A stretch of DNA of 22,986 nt. Origin: CALFUK01 sp964450495. GTDB taxonomy: Bacteria > Bacteroidota > Bacteroidia > Chitinophagales > Saprospiraceae. Shown here in pieces: positions 1 to 8,755 of this stretch. Both the position numbers and the translations under genes were made by a program. The notes below the pieces were generated by a model. It ran no database searches, was not told the origin of the DNA, and saw only the letters and a program-made list of their open reading frames with translations. Each line of letters starts with the position of its first letter. Within the stretch, counting starts at the first letter, position 1. The stretch spans positions 1 to 22,986 of the forward strand of contig CAYVFU010000077.1 in assembly GCA_964450495.1 (NCBI GenBank). The letters are read 5' to 3'.

Positions 1-206
1 ATCTATACCCCCTAAATCTACTCAATTCCTCACGTTTTTATCCTAAGTACTTTTGATATTCTGTATTTCACAACTTTCGCCAATTTCTATTACTTCAATC
101 AACACCATATTTCTATTTAAAGCTGCACTCCAAATAGCATAGTCTGATTCATATAAACTTCCGTATATATTGATGATTTTCTATCATATCTTGCCTCACG
201 AAATGG

Positions 207-214
207 TACTTTTG
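207..214 (+). promoter_or_regulatory. Possible -7 promoter element of the first TonB receptor
   Basis: TACTTTTG matches the Bacteroidota -7 consensus TAnnTTTG exactly. No well-spaced -33 TTTG is visible (a TTG at 191-193 is only 13 nt upstream). If the element is used, transcription would begin about position 220, which leaves almost no leader before the ATG at 223 and about 15 nt before the in-frame ATG at 235. The call is from the motif only. Confidence 0.35.
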
Positions 215-222
215 AAGCTCAA

Positions 223-3021
223 ATGAAATACCTAATGAAAACGATATATGCATTGCAACTAATCTTGATTACACTTTGTAGTCCTGCATTTGCACAAGTC
301 ACCATTAGTGGTACTGTTACAGATGCCGAAACTGGCGAACAAGTAGCGTATGCACGAGTAACACTTAAAGGGAGTACAGAGATCAAAGCAATTTCCGATG
401 AATCAGGATACTTTGAGTTTTCAGGTGATCAATTGCCTGTAGATGTCCTCGTCACATCACTAGGGTACCACGAACGTCTAATCACCATTACCAGTGCCTT
501 TGTTCAAATCAGCCTTCAGACAGATCCTTTACTGTTGAATACCATAGTCATCTCAGGTAATCAAACTAAGAAGGAACTCTTTAACAATAGTACGTCTGTA
601 ACGGCTATAGAAAAACTGGATCGGAGGCAATCAACAGGCATAGCTAGTTTGCTAGAATCTGTCCCAGGTGTATTCGTTGATGGTTCTTTGGGAGAAGTGT
701 ATACCAGAGTATTTACCAGAGGTGTTGCTGCTTCGGCAGATGAAAATATCGGCTGGTACTACCAATCATTGCAAGAAGATGGGATGCCTATCTCTGCTAT
801 ACAATACAATTATTTTACGCCAGATTTTTTCCAGCGGACCGATTTAATGACTGATCGACTTGAAGCGTTCCGGGGTGGAAAGTCAGGTATTTTGTTTCAA
901 AATGCACCTGGTGGAGCGTTTAATTTTATTAGTGCTTCTCCTTCTCAAACATCAACACAGATAAAAGCAACCGTGGGGATTCAAGGAGAAGGAAATGCTT
1001 ACTCCAAATTAGAAGCCGTTCTTCCAATAACTTTTAGCGATAAATGGCATGCAAGTATCGGTGGATTTTATAGATACGATGAAGGCCACAGAAATGTTGA
1101 TTATCCATGGAACAGAGGTGGTCAAATTAAAGGCATACTTCAAGGTCAATTTTCTAATGCTGTACTTTCACTAAGGCTCAAATATTTAAAAGACCAAGTG
1201 AATAGAAATTTGGGGCTATCTGCTACAGATTGGGAAGATCCACAAGCGGCTTTCGGTCAAAATTTTAATTCGACTGCTGTTGTGTTGCCAACAATCCAAT
1301 CTGAAGTGCCCGGTGAATTTGGCTACTCGTTTGATTCTACAAATGGGATTCGGCCTACGGAATTTTCAATTAATCCCACCTTTGATTTAGAATGGAAAGG
1401 TTGGGACATTAATGCTTCTTCAAAATGGTCATCAAAATCAACGACATGGGACACTTCCTTTGGTAATCAACCATTGGGTTTAGAGAGCTTTTTGCCTTAT
1501 TTCTTAAGTGGCGGTCAATTCCCTTTCGGCGCAGTATCGTTTACTGATGTTCTGACCAACGAACAAGTGGCAGTCGTCAATAATGCAGGTGCATTAAATG
1601 CATTTCAAGGTATACCTCCTGAGTTTGAGTACATCAGCGGAAGTCTTCCTAATGATGCCTTATTAGGTATAGCACCTTGGAAAAAGGAAGATGAATTGAC
1701 AGAATGGATGAATCAAATTCGACTCTCCAGAGAGCTTGGACAACACAATATTCAACTTGGGCTTTTTCATTCTAATTCGCAATTGGATTATTTTACAAAT
1801 GCTGGTTTTGCCTTTGCTACTTTCGAAAATCAACCAAGAGCTCTGCGTGTCGGCTTACAAGATTTTGAAGGAAATCAATTAACACTGTCAGACGATTCTG
1901 GCTTATCAAACTTTGGCGCTCTATTTTTTGAAAGCGGCAATTTTACTGTTAGCCAAGTAGCTTTATTTGCAAGCGACGAATGGTCAATAAATGAATCACT
2001 TAGTATCGATGGAGGTCTCCGTTACGAGAGAGTCAATCATCAAGGCGAATTAGATGTGCCAACTACTTTTTCTCAAGAAGGTGGCATAGACGGCAATCCG
2101 CAAACCGATTTCGACAATGGGCAAATGATTGCTAGTGGTATGGTCGAAGAACTTGACTTTACGTATGATTATTTATCTTTTTCACTAGGAGCTGGATATA
2201 AAGTCAATGAACAACACTTTTTATTTGGTAGATATTCAGATACAAACAAGGCCCCTGAATTAAATATATATATCCAAAACTTTTCTGGCTTACCAATCAA
2301 TAACATTGCAGAAGTACAAGGTATAAAACAAATTGAATTGGGTTACAGGTATCGATCTTCTAAATTTTCTGGTTCAGCCACACTATTTAATAGCATACTT
2401 GACAATGTAGCTATTACTGATTTTGTTTTTGATCAGGAAACCAATGAAATATTTAATGCCCCAACTCAATTCAATAGCACTCAAACAACTGGGATAGAAT
2501 TAGAATGGACAGTTGCTGTTTCGGATAACTTTAGCTTGTCTGGTAATCAAACATTTCAAGATGCTAAAAATGATCAGTTTACCATTTATGACGCTAATGA
2601 TACTGCAGACACTTCGGATGATTCGACGATTGACTTTACAGGAAATAAATTAGCACTGAATCCAAATGTGATGTCAAGGGTTTCAGCTCATTGGAATGTG
2701 TCAAATTTTTCCTCGTCTGTGAATTTGACATACATTGGAGAAAGAGAAGGAAATGCAGAAAATTCATTTCAATTGCCTGCATATCAAACAATTGGATTTA
2801 ATGTAGATTATCGTCTAAACAATAATGTATTGCTTGGTCTTAAAGTAACAAACGCATTAAATTCTGCTGGGTTGATTAATTTCTTTGGACCAAATGAATT
2901 TGGAAGCAGTGCAAATGCGGCGACAGCTTCTTTTATAGAAACGAATCCAAATGCATCGTTTGTTGTTGTTCCAATATTACCTAGAGCCATTTATTTATCT
3001 GCTCAGTATACATTTGATTAA
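223..3021 (+). CDS. TonB-dependent outer-membrane receptor, substrate unknown
   Basis: The protein has 932 residues and the standard layout of a Bacteroidota TonB-dependent receptor. A signal peptide covers residues 1-24 and ends in SPAFA before Q25. A carboxypeptidase-like regulatory beta-sandwich follows at about 27-105 (ISGTVTDAETGE, then a YHER/TIT strand pattern), then a plug domain at about 112-240 (SLLESVPGVFVDG, EAFRGGKSGILFQNAPGGAFNFIS) and a barrel to the end, closing with the aromatic strand YLSAQYTF. Such receptors import large or scarce nutrients with TonB-ExbBD energy. Nothing in the sequence or neighbours names the ligand: no SusD partner is adjacent, and the next gene converges. 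The ATG at 235 (MKTIYALQL) is an equally good start and fits the promoter motif at 207-214 better. The family is certain; the substrate is not known. Confidence 0.92.
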   Translation: MKYLMKTIYALQLILITLCSPAFAQVTISGTVTDAETGEQVAYARVTLKGSTEIKAISDESGYFEFSGDQLPVDVLVTSLGYHERLITITSAFVQISLQTDPLLLNTIVISGNQTKKELFNNSTSVTAIEKLDRRQSTGIASLLESVPGVFVDGSLGEVYTRVFTRGVAASADENIGWYYQSLQEDGMPISAIQYNYFTPDFFQRTDLMTDRLEAFRGGKSGILFQNAPGGAFNFISASPSQTSTQIKATVGIQGEGNAYSKLEAVLPITFSDKWHASIGGFYRYDEGHRNVDYPWNRGGQIKGILQGQFSNAVLSLRLKYLKDQVNRNLGLSATDWEDPQAAFGQNFNSTAVVLPTIQSEVPGEFGYSFDSTNGIRPTEFSINPTFDLEWKGWDINASSKWSSKSTTWDTSFGNQPLGLESFLPYFLSGGQFPFGAVSFTDVLTNEQVAVVNNAGALNAFQGIPPEFEYISGSLPNDALLGIAPWKKEDELTEWMNQIRLSRELGQHNIQLGLFHSNSQLDYFTNAGFAFATFENQPRALRVGLQDFEGNQLTLSDDSGLSNFGALFFESGNFTVSQVALFASDEWSINESLSIDGGLRYERVNHQGELDVPTTFSQEGGIDGNPQTDFDNGQMIASGMVEELDFTYDYLSFSLGAGYKVNEQHFLFGRYSDTNKAPELNIYIQNFSGLPINNIAEVQGIKQIELGYRYRSSKFSGSATLFNSILDNVAITDFVFDQETNEIFNAPTQFNSTQTTGIELEWTVAVSDNFSLSGNQTFQDAKNDQFTIYDANDTADTSDDSTIDFTGNKLALNPNVMSRVSAHWNVSNFSSSVNLTYIGEREGNAENSFQLPAYQTIGFNVDYRLNNNVLLGLKVTNALNSAGLINFFGPNEFGSSANAATASFIETNPNASFVVVPILPRAIYLSAQYTFD

Positions 3022-3039
3022 GCATTGATAAATAAGTTC

Positions 3040-3057
3040 GTCTGATTTAAGTCAGGC
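3040..3057. terminator. Weak hairpin between convergent genes
   Basis: An imperfect hairpin of about 6 to 7 pairs (GTCTGA pairing with TCAGGC, including G-U pairs) lies in the 62-nt gap between the converging receptor and GLPGLI genes. It has no U-tract on either side, so only its position suggests a terminator. Confidence 0.25.
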
Positions 3058-3083
3058 TCGTCAAATGAATTAATCCTTGCTAT

Positions 3084-3830
3084 TTAAAAATGAATCCTCC
3101 AATAAGGGTTTTCTTCACGCTTCATCGCATCGGCAATATATTTCTCTAGCTTTTTATCAAATTCAGAATAAGTGATTTCTTTGCCTTTCATTTTCTTAGG
3201 CAATTTCACTTTTTCAACTGATTCCAAATCTACTTTCGTTGCAGTAATAACGGCGTCTCCATCATTTTTGTCTAATTCTAGAATTAAACCTGGAAGACCT
3301 CCAAAACCTTCAGGTCCACCTGATACTGGTATAGCATCAGTAAACCATGCATGTATTGTTTGTCCTTTTGCTTCATCAGTTGTCTCTGCTTTCATACACA
3401 AATAGCCTTCGATTTCTCGTATCTCATTTAATATCTTCCACTTTGTTTTTGGTATGTCTTCTTCAATAATATATTTCTTACCTAAATGTTCAATCCAGTC
3501 TTTTGCTTTATTTGATTTATAATCACGCATGATGAAGTAACTCCTTTTCTTCCAAGAATAGCCGCTTTCTGAAACTTCATCTTTATAGGTGTACACCGTT
3601 TTTTGTCCATCGATAAATAAATCATAATTCTGACCTTTCCCTGATTCCTGCCGTTTTCCCCACGTCAATCTATCACGTTCTACATCTTCTTGAGTTATCC
3701 ATGGTAATTTGGACATCATTGATATCCAGTCTGTTTTGCGATTGTATGTCACCATACCATTAAGCTCTTGTGATATAGTTTCCCCTAAAAAGGCAAGACA
3801 TAAGAACATAATAATGCTAAATCTTTTCAT
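3084..3830 (-). CDS. GLPGLI family protein
   Basis: This 248-residue secreted protein carries the family signature GLPGLILEL at residues 178-186, preceded by the usual GGPEGFG stretch. The N-terminus MKRFSIIMFLCLAFLGETISQ is a signal peptide, so I start at 3830. The longer reading from 3872 adds 14 charged residues ahead of the signal peptide and would overlap the upstream gene. GLPGLI proteins are small envelope proteins of Bacteroidota with no settled biochemical function. They are commonly encoded next to outer-membrane beta-barrel receptors, as here: the upstream receptor gene stops 32 nt before this start, so the two are probably co-transcribed and may act together. Confidence 0.85.
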   Translation of the reverse strand: MKRFSIIMFLCLAFLGETISQELNGMVTYNRKTDWISMMSKLPWITQEDVERDRLTWGKRQESGKGQNYDLFIDGQKTVYTYKDEVSESGYSWKKRSYFIMRDYKSNKAKDWIEHLGKKYIIEEDIPKTKWKILNEIREIEGYLCMKAETTDEAKGQTIHAWFTDAIPVSGGPEGFGGLPGLILELDKNDGDAVITATKVDLESVEKVKLPKKMKGKEITYSEFDKKLEKYIADAMKREENPYWRIHF

Positions 3831-3862
3831 TGTATTTCTTTTTAATTTATCCTTAGCTATCC

Positions 3863-6733
3863 CTACCACCAACCGTCTTTCTTCACGCCAGATTTCAATC
3901 CTTTGATATTGTAGGTTAAACTTACCATAACATATCGTCCTAATGTTACTGTTGTTGACTGACTTATACCATTTCCAAATGCGCCTTGCCTAAATCCTCT
4001 ATTTTCATTAAATGCATCATAAATTGCTAAACGTAACTCCGCTTTTTTACCCGGTAAAAACTGTCGATATACAGATGCATTTAATATTGGAATTTCTTCG
4101 TCAGCATCAAAGCGATCATTCTGGTATCTATTGTAATCAAAGTTAGAATTTAAATAAAAGCCAAATGCTAATTTTGTATTAAACTCTGCTGCCAATGTGG
4201 TATTTTTTACTTTCTGGTTTTGGCTAGTATTGATGTCATAAGTTGTATTAGAATTATTAAATCGTGCAGACAAATAAAGGGCGACATCATCTACAGGAGT
4301 AATGTTCAACCGCAATGAAGGTCTATAGCTTTTAGTATTTGTATTGTTCTCAAAGTTATTTACCAATGTAGGTCTATCGTCAAAATTCCCTGAAAAATTT
4401 GCTCTCGCGGTTAACTTTCCTTTGATGATGGGTACATTGATACTCGCCCAAAAATTAGCATTATATCCGCCATTCAAATTAATTGGCTGATAAGTGGTTT
4501 TTAAATTTTCATCGACTGTTTCTGATTGACTAAATCGATTATTAAAAAACTCAAAATTTCCATTAAAATTAAATCTTACGCCAGAAGCTGGATAGGACCT
4601 ACTGACATAACCGCTTATGGCATTGACTACTTCTGGAGTCAAGTCAGGATTTCCGACACGTATATAGAGTGGATTTGAAATATCCACAATTGGTTGCAAA
4701 TCATCAATGCTTGGTTCTGTAGCGTAGCGTGAAAAACTAATGTCCACGTATGCATTCCTTACTGGACTGAAATTAATGGACAAGTTGGGAATGATATTAA
4801 TAAATGTTTCATCTACCACACCGTTAAACGTTCCACCTTCACTTCTATAATCACCGCCTAAGTCAAAAACTTGATAAGCTAATCCTGCAGAAATATTATA
4901 GCCATTATGAGAATATCTTAAAGAGCTTCCGAGTCTGTTAGCATTAATCGTATTGGTGAATAATCGACTCAACTCTATATTAGTCAAAATCTGTCCATCT
5001 GCACGATCAGATACGTCTCGAACTCCTTCTTCTTGTCTGTTACTAAAGTTGTAAAATGTCTGCCAAAAAAATCGTTTGGATAATGGTTCTACAAATAAAG
5101 CATTCGCTTTTATATGATTTTTAGTTGCGAGATTAATGTTGTTTTGATCGAGGTTTTCTTCAAAGGCTACAGTACCTGGTGTAGCAAAAAAAGATGTTAA
5201 TGATTGCTGTATTGAAATATCATTTAAATCAGTATATAAATATGAAGCATTCAGCCCCATACTTCTCCCCTTCTTTTCGAATTTCTTTCTAAATAAAACT
5301 ATACCATTAAACAATTGTCCATCTGTTGATTTATCGTTATTGTATTCCGTAGTATTCGTTAATTCATTATCTCTTGATAAATTTGAACTACCATTGGAAA
5401 TATTATTCTGATCTAAAAGTGCGCCATTTATTTTCACCTTAACCGTATGCAATGAATCTATTTCTTGTTCCAACTGTAACTCCATTCGATGCCCCTTTGA
5501 TAAATTATCCCTAATAGAATTGCTAATGCCATTCTGTTGAAAATCTTGGAAAAAACGATCTTGTAAAGAATTTGTTTGAGCTAAAAGTCCTGATTGATTA
5601 TAATAATAAACACTGCTGAATTTTGTTTTCTTATGATCGTAATTAAAGTTTATTCCACCATTATAATTTTCTGGCAAGCCTGTATTTCCACCGGAGAAAA
5701 ATAGATTTTGAATGCTGCTCTCTAAACCACCTCCTGAACCACCAAAAGTAAAATATCGATTACCTCCTCCGAATCCATAATCTCCATTGTCGTCAAAATT
5801 AAAAGACTGCGAACCCATGAAATCTTGGTAGTCATCCCAAGATAAACCGTTTCGGCCTGTATTATTACCCACACCTACGAGACTAAATTGTATCTTTTCA
5901 TTAAAGCGATTAAAGTTTCCTTTTAATTCTGCTCTATCTTCTGTGCCAACTCCTGCAATTAATCGGCCAAAACCGCCAGACTTATAATCCTCTTTTAATT
6001 CTAGATTCATGGTTTTGTCCTGAGACTCTGATGTGGATCCCGTTATTTCTTCTTCTTCACTTTTCTTATCAAAAACCTGCACTTTTGAAATGCTTTCTGC
6101 AGGTAGATTTTCTGTAGCTGCTTTAGGGTTATTGCCGAAAAATGATTTACCATCCACCGTGACTTCACTCACCGTTTTTCCATCTGACAAAATAGTGCCA
6201 TCTAATTCGACCTCCATGCCTGGTAATCTTTTTAATAGCTCTTCAACTGAAGACCCTTCTGGCACTTTAAATGTTGTGGCATCATACTCAATGGTATCCC
6301 CTCTCATTTTAATTTGTGCTTTGGCAGCTTTAATGACCACTTCCATCAATTCTGTCGCCATCTCTTCCATCTTTAGTAATCCGAGGTCGACATCTTGACC
6401 ATCAACTGTACTGGCAGGGACGTGCAAGGGTATGTATCCTAAGTATGTGGTTTTTACTAAATAATTTCCACTCTCTATGTCTTTGAATTTAAATGAGCCA
6501 TCCATTGCTGACCGGGTAAATTCCACCATAGTAGAATCAGATTCTTCTAAAAGTAAGACCGTTGCGTGTATCAATGGATTGGATAAGGTATCCTCAAGTA
6601 TGCCTTCTATCTTAGCTCCTTTCTGAGCTGTTGCCGAAAAGCTAATAAGCATGAAAAGGCAAAAGCAAATAGCATTAATGGAAGTACGTAGTTCAATTGA
6701 TTTTAAATGGTACTGCAAAGAGTAGATCTGCAT
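3863..6733 (-). CDS. Outer-membrane beta-barrel receptor (TonB-receptor-like), partner of GLPGLI protein
   Basis: The protein has 956 residues from the ATG at 6733. An upstream in-frame ATG at 6778 adds 15 residues (MSIRGTTFINERHTH) that look unlike a signal region. A signal peptide ends around residue 36 (CFCLFMLISFSATAQ). A carboxypeptidase-like regulatory domain (about 40-125) is followed by a plug-like domain with the features of the OMP_b-brl_3 group (RGDTIEYDATTFKVPEGSS, LLKRLPGMEVELDG, VTVDGKSFFG). The rest is a large beta-barrel, ending in GVKKDGWW. A Gly/Phe-rich low-complexity stretch (YGFGGGNRYFTFGGSGGG) lies at about 320-345, probably in a surface or periplasmic loop. This is the first gene of a two-gene unit with the GLPGLI protein. 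It lacks strong clues to a ligand; peptide or metal uptake are possibilities only by analogy. Confidence 0.88.
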   Translation of the reverse strand: MQIYSLQYHLKSIELRTSINAICFCLFMLISFSATAQKGAKIEGILEDTLSNPLIHATVLLLEESDSTMVEFTRSAMDGSFKFKDIESGNYLVKTTYLGYIPLHVPASTVDGQDVDLGLLKMEEMATELMEVVIKAAKAQIKMRGDTIEYDATTFKVPEGSSVEELLKRLPGMEVELDGTILSDGKTVSEVTVDGKSFFGNNPKAATENLPAESISKVQVFDKKSEEEEITGSTSESQDKTMNLELKEDYKSGGFGRLIAGVGTEDRAELKGNFNRFNEKIQFSLVGVGNNTGRNGLSWDDYQDFMGSQSFNFDDNGDYGFGGGNRYFTFGGSGGGLESSIQNLFFSGGNTGLPENYNGGINFNYDHKKTKFSSVYYYNQSGLLAQTNSLQDRFFQDFQQNGISNSIRDNLSKGHRMELQLEQEIDSLHTVKVKINGALLDQNNISNGSSNLSRDNELTNTTEYNNDKSTDGQLFNGIVLFRKKFEKKGRSMGLNASYLYTDLNDISIQQSLTSFFATPGTVAFEENLDQNNINLATKNHIKANALFVEPLSKRFFWQTFYNFSNRQEEGVRDVSDRADGQILTNIELSRLFTNTINANRLGSSLRYSHNGYNISAGLAYQVFDLGGDYRSEGGTFNGVVDETFINIIPNLSINFSPVRNAYVDISFSRYATEPSIDDLQPIVDISNPLYIRVGNPDLTPEVVNAISGYVSRSYPASGVRFNFNGNFEFFNNRFSQSETVDENLKTTYQPINLNGGYNANFWASINVPIIKGKLTARANFSGNFDDRPTLVNNFENNTNTKSYRPSLRLNITPVDDVALYLSARFNNSNTTYDINTSQNQKVKNTTLAAEFNTKLAFGFYLNSNFDYNRYQNDRFDADEEIPILNASVYRQFLPGKKAELRLAIYDAFNENRGFRQGAFGNGISQSTTVTLGRYVMVSLTYNIKGLKSGVKKDGWW

Positions 6734-6839
6734 ATGGGTGTGTCTTTCGTTTATAAATGTAGTCCCGCGTATACTCAAAAGAATAACTTATAATTCTATT
6801 AAATAGTATCCGCCTAATTCAAACTATTGACTGAATATA

Positions 6840-6857
6840 ATACGAAGTCTTTCGTAT
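6840..6857. promoter_or_regulatory. Inverted repeat upstream of the receptor/GLPGLI unit
   Basis: A perfect 7-bp inverted repeat (ATACGAA, 4-nt spacer GTCT, TTCGTAT) lies in the 193-nt gap between the small membrane protein gene and the receptor gene, about 107 nt before the ATG at 6733. It could be an operator or a weak terminator of the upstream minus-strand gene. Reading on the minus strand, the sequence after it is AT-rich but has no clean T-run, so I do not choose. Confidence 0.3.
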
Positions 6858-6926
6858 ATCTTTTAGTTTCGACAAACGTGTACACTTAATAGATGAAAAA
6901 TTACGGAAAAGTGATGTATGCTTTTC

Positions 6927-7568
6927 TTAACGAGATGTTATTTTCCGTCGGATGTAGGTTTGGATCTTCCATTCGTTCCAAGCTAAAATTACAAATGAGC
7001 TGCCGAGCAATACATTTCTTATTAGTTCAACAGGCTCAATGTAAGTAGTCATCAGTGTTCTGATAACGAGTATTTCAACTATTATAAAAAGTAAGGCCAC
7101 AAGTATCATCCCAAGAGCTAGGCCTTTAAGTCGATCAAACTTCCTGTAGGAGCTAAGGCGAATCACCTTTGCACAAAAGTTTTTATACAGTTTATTCTCT
7201 GGGTCCATTTTACATAACTCTAAAAGGATATGCAAAGAAGAATCAAACTGATTCGTGTTGTAGTAACAAGCGGCTTTATTAAACAAGAGTTTTTGATAAA
7301 TGTCCTCACCATGTAACTCCATGATATTTTGATTTATCACCTTTTCTATCATTGCATCAGACTGCGTGATGTATTGGTGATATCGTCCTACATGAAACAA
7401 GGATAAAGTGTAATCAAGTTCTATTTCTGTCTTAGGTTTGCCGTTTAAGCTTTGTATTTCTATGAAATGACTTTCATACCAAAGTATCTTGGTCGAATAG
7501 GCATTTTCTGAAATACCAAAGTAATTCAGATATAGAGGCGAATGATATGATAATTCTTGTGTAGACAC
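6927..7568 (-). CDS. Hypothetical TPR-like protein with two C-terminal membrane helices
   Basis: I do not recognise this 213-residue protein. Residues 1-90 are polar and have no signal peptide. Residues about 92-125 (LLFNKAACYYNTNQFDSSLH, then LLELCKMDP) have the spacing of a tetratricopeptide-like helix pair. Two hydrophobic helices follow, at about 150-170 (LALGMILVALLFIIVEILVI) and 182-198, and the protein ends with a basic tail (RRKITSR). The predicted layout is a cytosolic N-terminal protein-interaction domain anchored by a helical hairpin with both ends inside. It starts 69 nt after the nadK stop on the same strand, so co-transcription is possible. No function can be given. Confidence 0.75.
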   Translation of the reverse strand: MSTQELSYHSPLYLNYFGISENAYSTKILWYESHFIEIQSLNGKPKTEIELDYTLSLFHVGRYHQYITQSDAMIEKVINQNIMELHGEDIYQKLLFNKAACYYNTNQFDSSLHILLELCKMDPENKLYKNFCAKVIRLSSYRKFDRLKGLALGMILVALLFIIVEILVIRTLMTTYIEPVELIRNVLLGSSFVILAWNEWKIQTYIRRKITSR

Positions 7569-7637
7569 AATTATTTGCTTCCTAATGAGATTAATACAAA
7601 AGTAATACTAATAATAGTGAAAATGTTGAAAGATTTA

Positions 7638-8519
7638 TCAATTTCTTGAATCACGTCCCCATGCCAACTTATTGCGAATTGTATCCAAAAATGAGTTGTT
7701 TTCCAAACGGATAAGCTGAGTGTTAAAGGTGCACTTTGATAGTGATAGCCTATGTTCTGCAGTCACTGTCTCATATCTTGAATCAAGGGTACACATAAAA
7801 TTTTCAGATCGTCCTTCAATCTCTAATCTTACTGTCGTCGTGTTCGAGACAATCAGTGGCCTGACATTTAAGTTATGTGGTGCAACAGGTGTAATGACAA
7901 AGTTTTCTGAATTAGGGTAAATAATAGGGCCTCCACAACTGAGATTATAGCCAGTCGAACCTGTCGGTGTAGAAATGATAATTCCATCTGCCCAGTAAGA
8001 ATTAAGAAACTCATCATCGAGATATGTGTGTATGGTCACCATTGAGCTCGTATCTCTCTTATGCAAGGTGAAGTCATTCAAAGCAAATGAGGCGTCACTG
8101 AAAATAGGAATATTAGATTCTAATGAAAGCATTGAGCGTTGTTCAATCTTATATTCTTTATTGATCAACTGATTCATCGCTGTATCAATAAACGACCGTT
8201 CTGTACTCGCCAAAAACCCTAGTCTGCCAAGATTAATGCCCAAGATTGGTGTTGCTAACTCTTGTATCAGCGTAGAAGCCGTCAATATCGTACCATCCCC
8301 ACCCATTGAGATACAAGCATCTGGCTTAAACTCGCGCAATTGATCTGGATTCGAAACAATTAAGTCAACTGGCACATCCATGCCTTGTTGCATGAGCTCT
8401 GTTGCGAAGACATCGTTAATGCGATACGTTGCCTTTTCGTTTAAGAAATCAAGCACCTTCTTCACATAAGGTAAATTCCCCTTGTCTAAGTATTTACCAA
8501 AAACCAATACTTTCATCAT
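7638..8519 (-). CDS. nadK: NAD kinase
   Basis: This 293-residue cytosolic enzyme phosphorylates NAD to NADP using ATP or polyphosphate and is the only de novo source of NADP. The hallmark motifs are all present: GGDGT at residues 73-77 with the catalytic Asp75, the LNDF segment at 147-150, the glycine-rich TPTGSTGYNLSCGGP run at 184-198 that builds the NAD site, and the APHNLNVRPL segment at 213-222. The length is normal for the family. Two consecutive Met codons open the gene (8519 and 8516); either may be the start. It is divergent from the TPP riboswitch gene, and a 15-nt palindrome touches its start codon. Confidence 0.96.
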   Translation of the reverse strand: MMKVLVFGKYLDKGNLPYVKKVLDFLNEKATYRINDVFATELMQQGMDVPVDLIVSNPDQLREFKPDACISMGGDGTILTASTLIQELATPILGINLGRLGFLASTERSFIDTAMNQLINKEYKIEQRSMLSLESNIPIFSDASFALNDFTLHKRDTSSMVTIHTYLDDEFLNSYWADGIIISTPTGSTGYNLSCGGPIIYPNSENFVITPVAPHNLNVRPLIVSNTTTVRLEIEGRSENFMCTLDSRYETVTAEHRLSLSKCTFNTQLIRLENNSFLDTIRNKLAWGRDSRN

Positions 8520-8534
8520 TTAAACCTGGTTTAA
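8520..8534. promoter_or_regulatory. Palindrome abutting the nadK start codon
   Basis: TTAAACC-T-GGTTTAA is a perfect 7-bp inverted repeat with a single central base, ending immediately next to the nadK ATG at 8519. In this position it could be a repressor site. A one-base loop cannot fold as RNA without opening inner pairs, so an operator is more likely than a hairpin. No regulator is identified. Confidence 0.35.
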
Positions 8535-8611
8535 GTGTTAAGCTCCTAATAGATGTTTATCTCTGATTTACTTAACTCTGATTAAAGATAGATAGTTGTA
8601 CAAGAATATCA

Positions 8612-8619
8612 TACATTTG
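8612..8619 (+). promoter_or_regulatory. -7 promoter element of the TPP riboswitch transcript
   Basis: TACATTTG fits the Bacteroidota consensus TAnnTTTG and is followed by C. Transcription would begin near 8623-8626, which is where the P1 strand of the riboswitch aptamer begins (8625). That agreement supports the call. No consensus TTTG is seen 19 to 21 nt upstream; a TTG at 8596-8598 is closer than usual. Confidence 0.55.
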
Positions 8620-8624
8620 CAGTC

Positions 8625-8697
8625 TCATTTGGGGTGCCCTTAGTGGCTGAGATTACACCCATCGAACCTGGCCAGGTAATTCTGGTAAGGAAAATGA
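8625..8697 (+). promoter_or_regulatory. TPP riboswitch aptamer (THI element)
   Basis: The conserved TPP aptamer core can be read directly. P1 is TCATTT (8625-8630) paired with AAATGA (8692-8697). P2 is GGGTG (8632-8636) with CACCC (8656-8660). The invariant CTGAGA is at 8647-8652, after a very short P3 (GCC/GGC). P4 is CCT (8667-8669) with AGG (8688-8690). P5 is CCAG (8672-8675) with CTGG (8682-8685). The RNA binds thiamin pyrophosphate and normally represses the downstream gene. It sits 74 nt ahead of the ATG of a TonB-dependent receptor on the same strand, which assigns that receptor to thiamin supply. Confidence 0.95.
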
Positions 8698-8718
8698 CCG
8701 TTCAGGTTGATGGTTTTT
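8659..8718 (+). promoter_or_regulatory. Possible expression-platform helix competing with the TPP aptamer
   Basis: CCATCGAACCTG (8659-8670), inside the aptamer, can pair with CAGGTTGATGG (8703-8713) to form 11 pairs with one bulged G (8664). T8714-T8718 follows as a short U-run. This helix would break P2 and P4 and so excludes the TPP-bound fold. The pairing is seen in the sequence. Whether it ends transcription, or is the ligand-free anti-sequestering form, is not decided by the sequence. Confidence 0.5.
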
Positions 8719-8725
8719 AATAACT

Positions 8726-8755
8726 ATCAGACTTATTATCCCTCATAAGTTTGGT
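8726..8755 (+). promoter_or_regulatory. Leader hairpin just before the thiamin receptor start codon
   Basis: Positions 8726-8736 pair with 8745-8755 in an uninterrupted 11-bp stem (two G-U pairs) around an 8-nt loop TATCCCTC. It ends 15 nt before the ATG at 8771, so it could block ribosome access in one riboswitch state. It has no U-tract and is therefore not a terminator. Confidence 0.4.

Noticed and set aside
3172..3906. Plus-strand frames opposite the GLPGLI gene and the end of the receptor
   Set aside because: The minus strand carries the family signatures; the plus frames are low-quality shadows.
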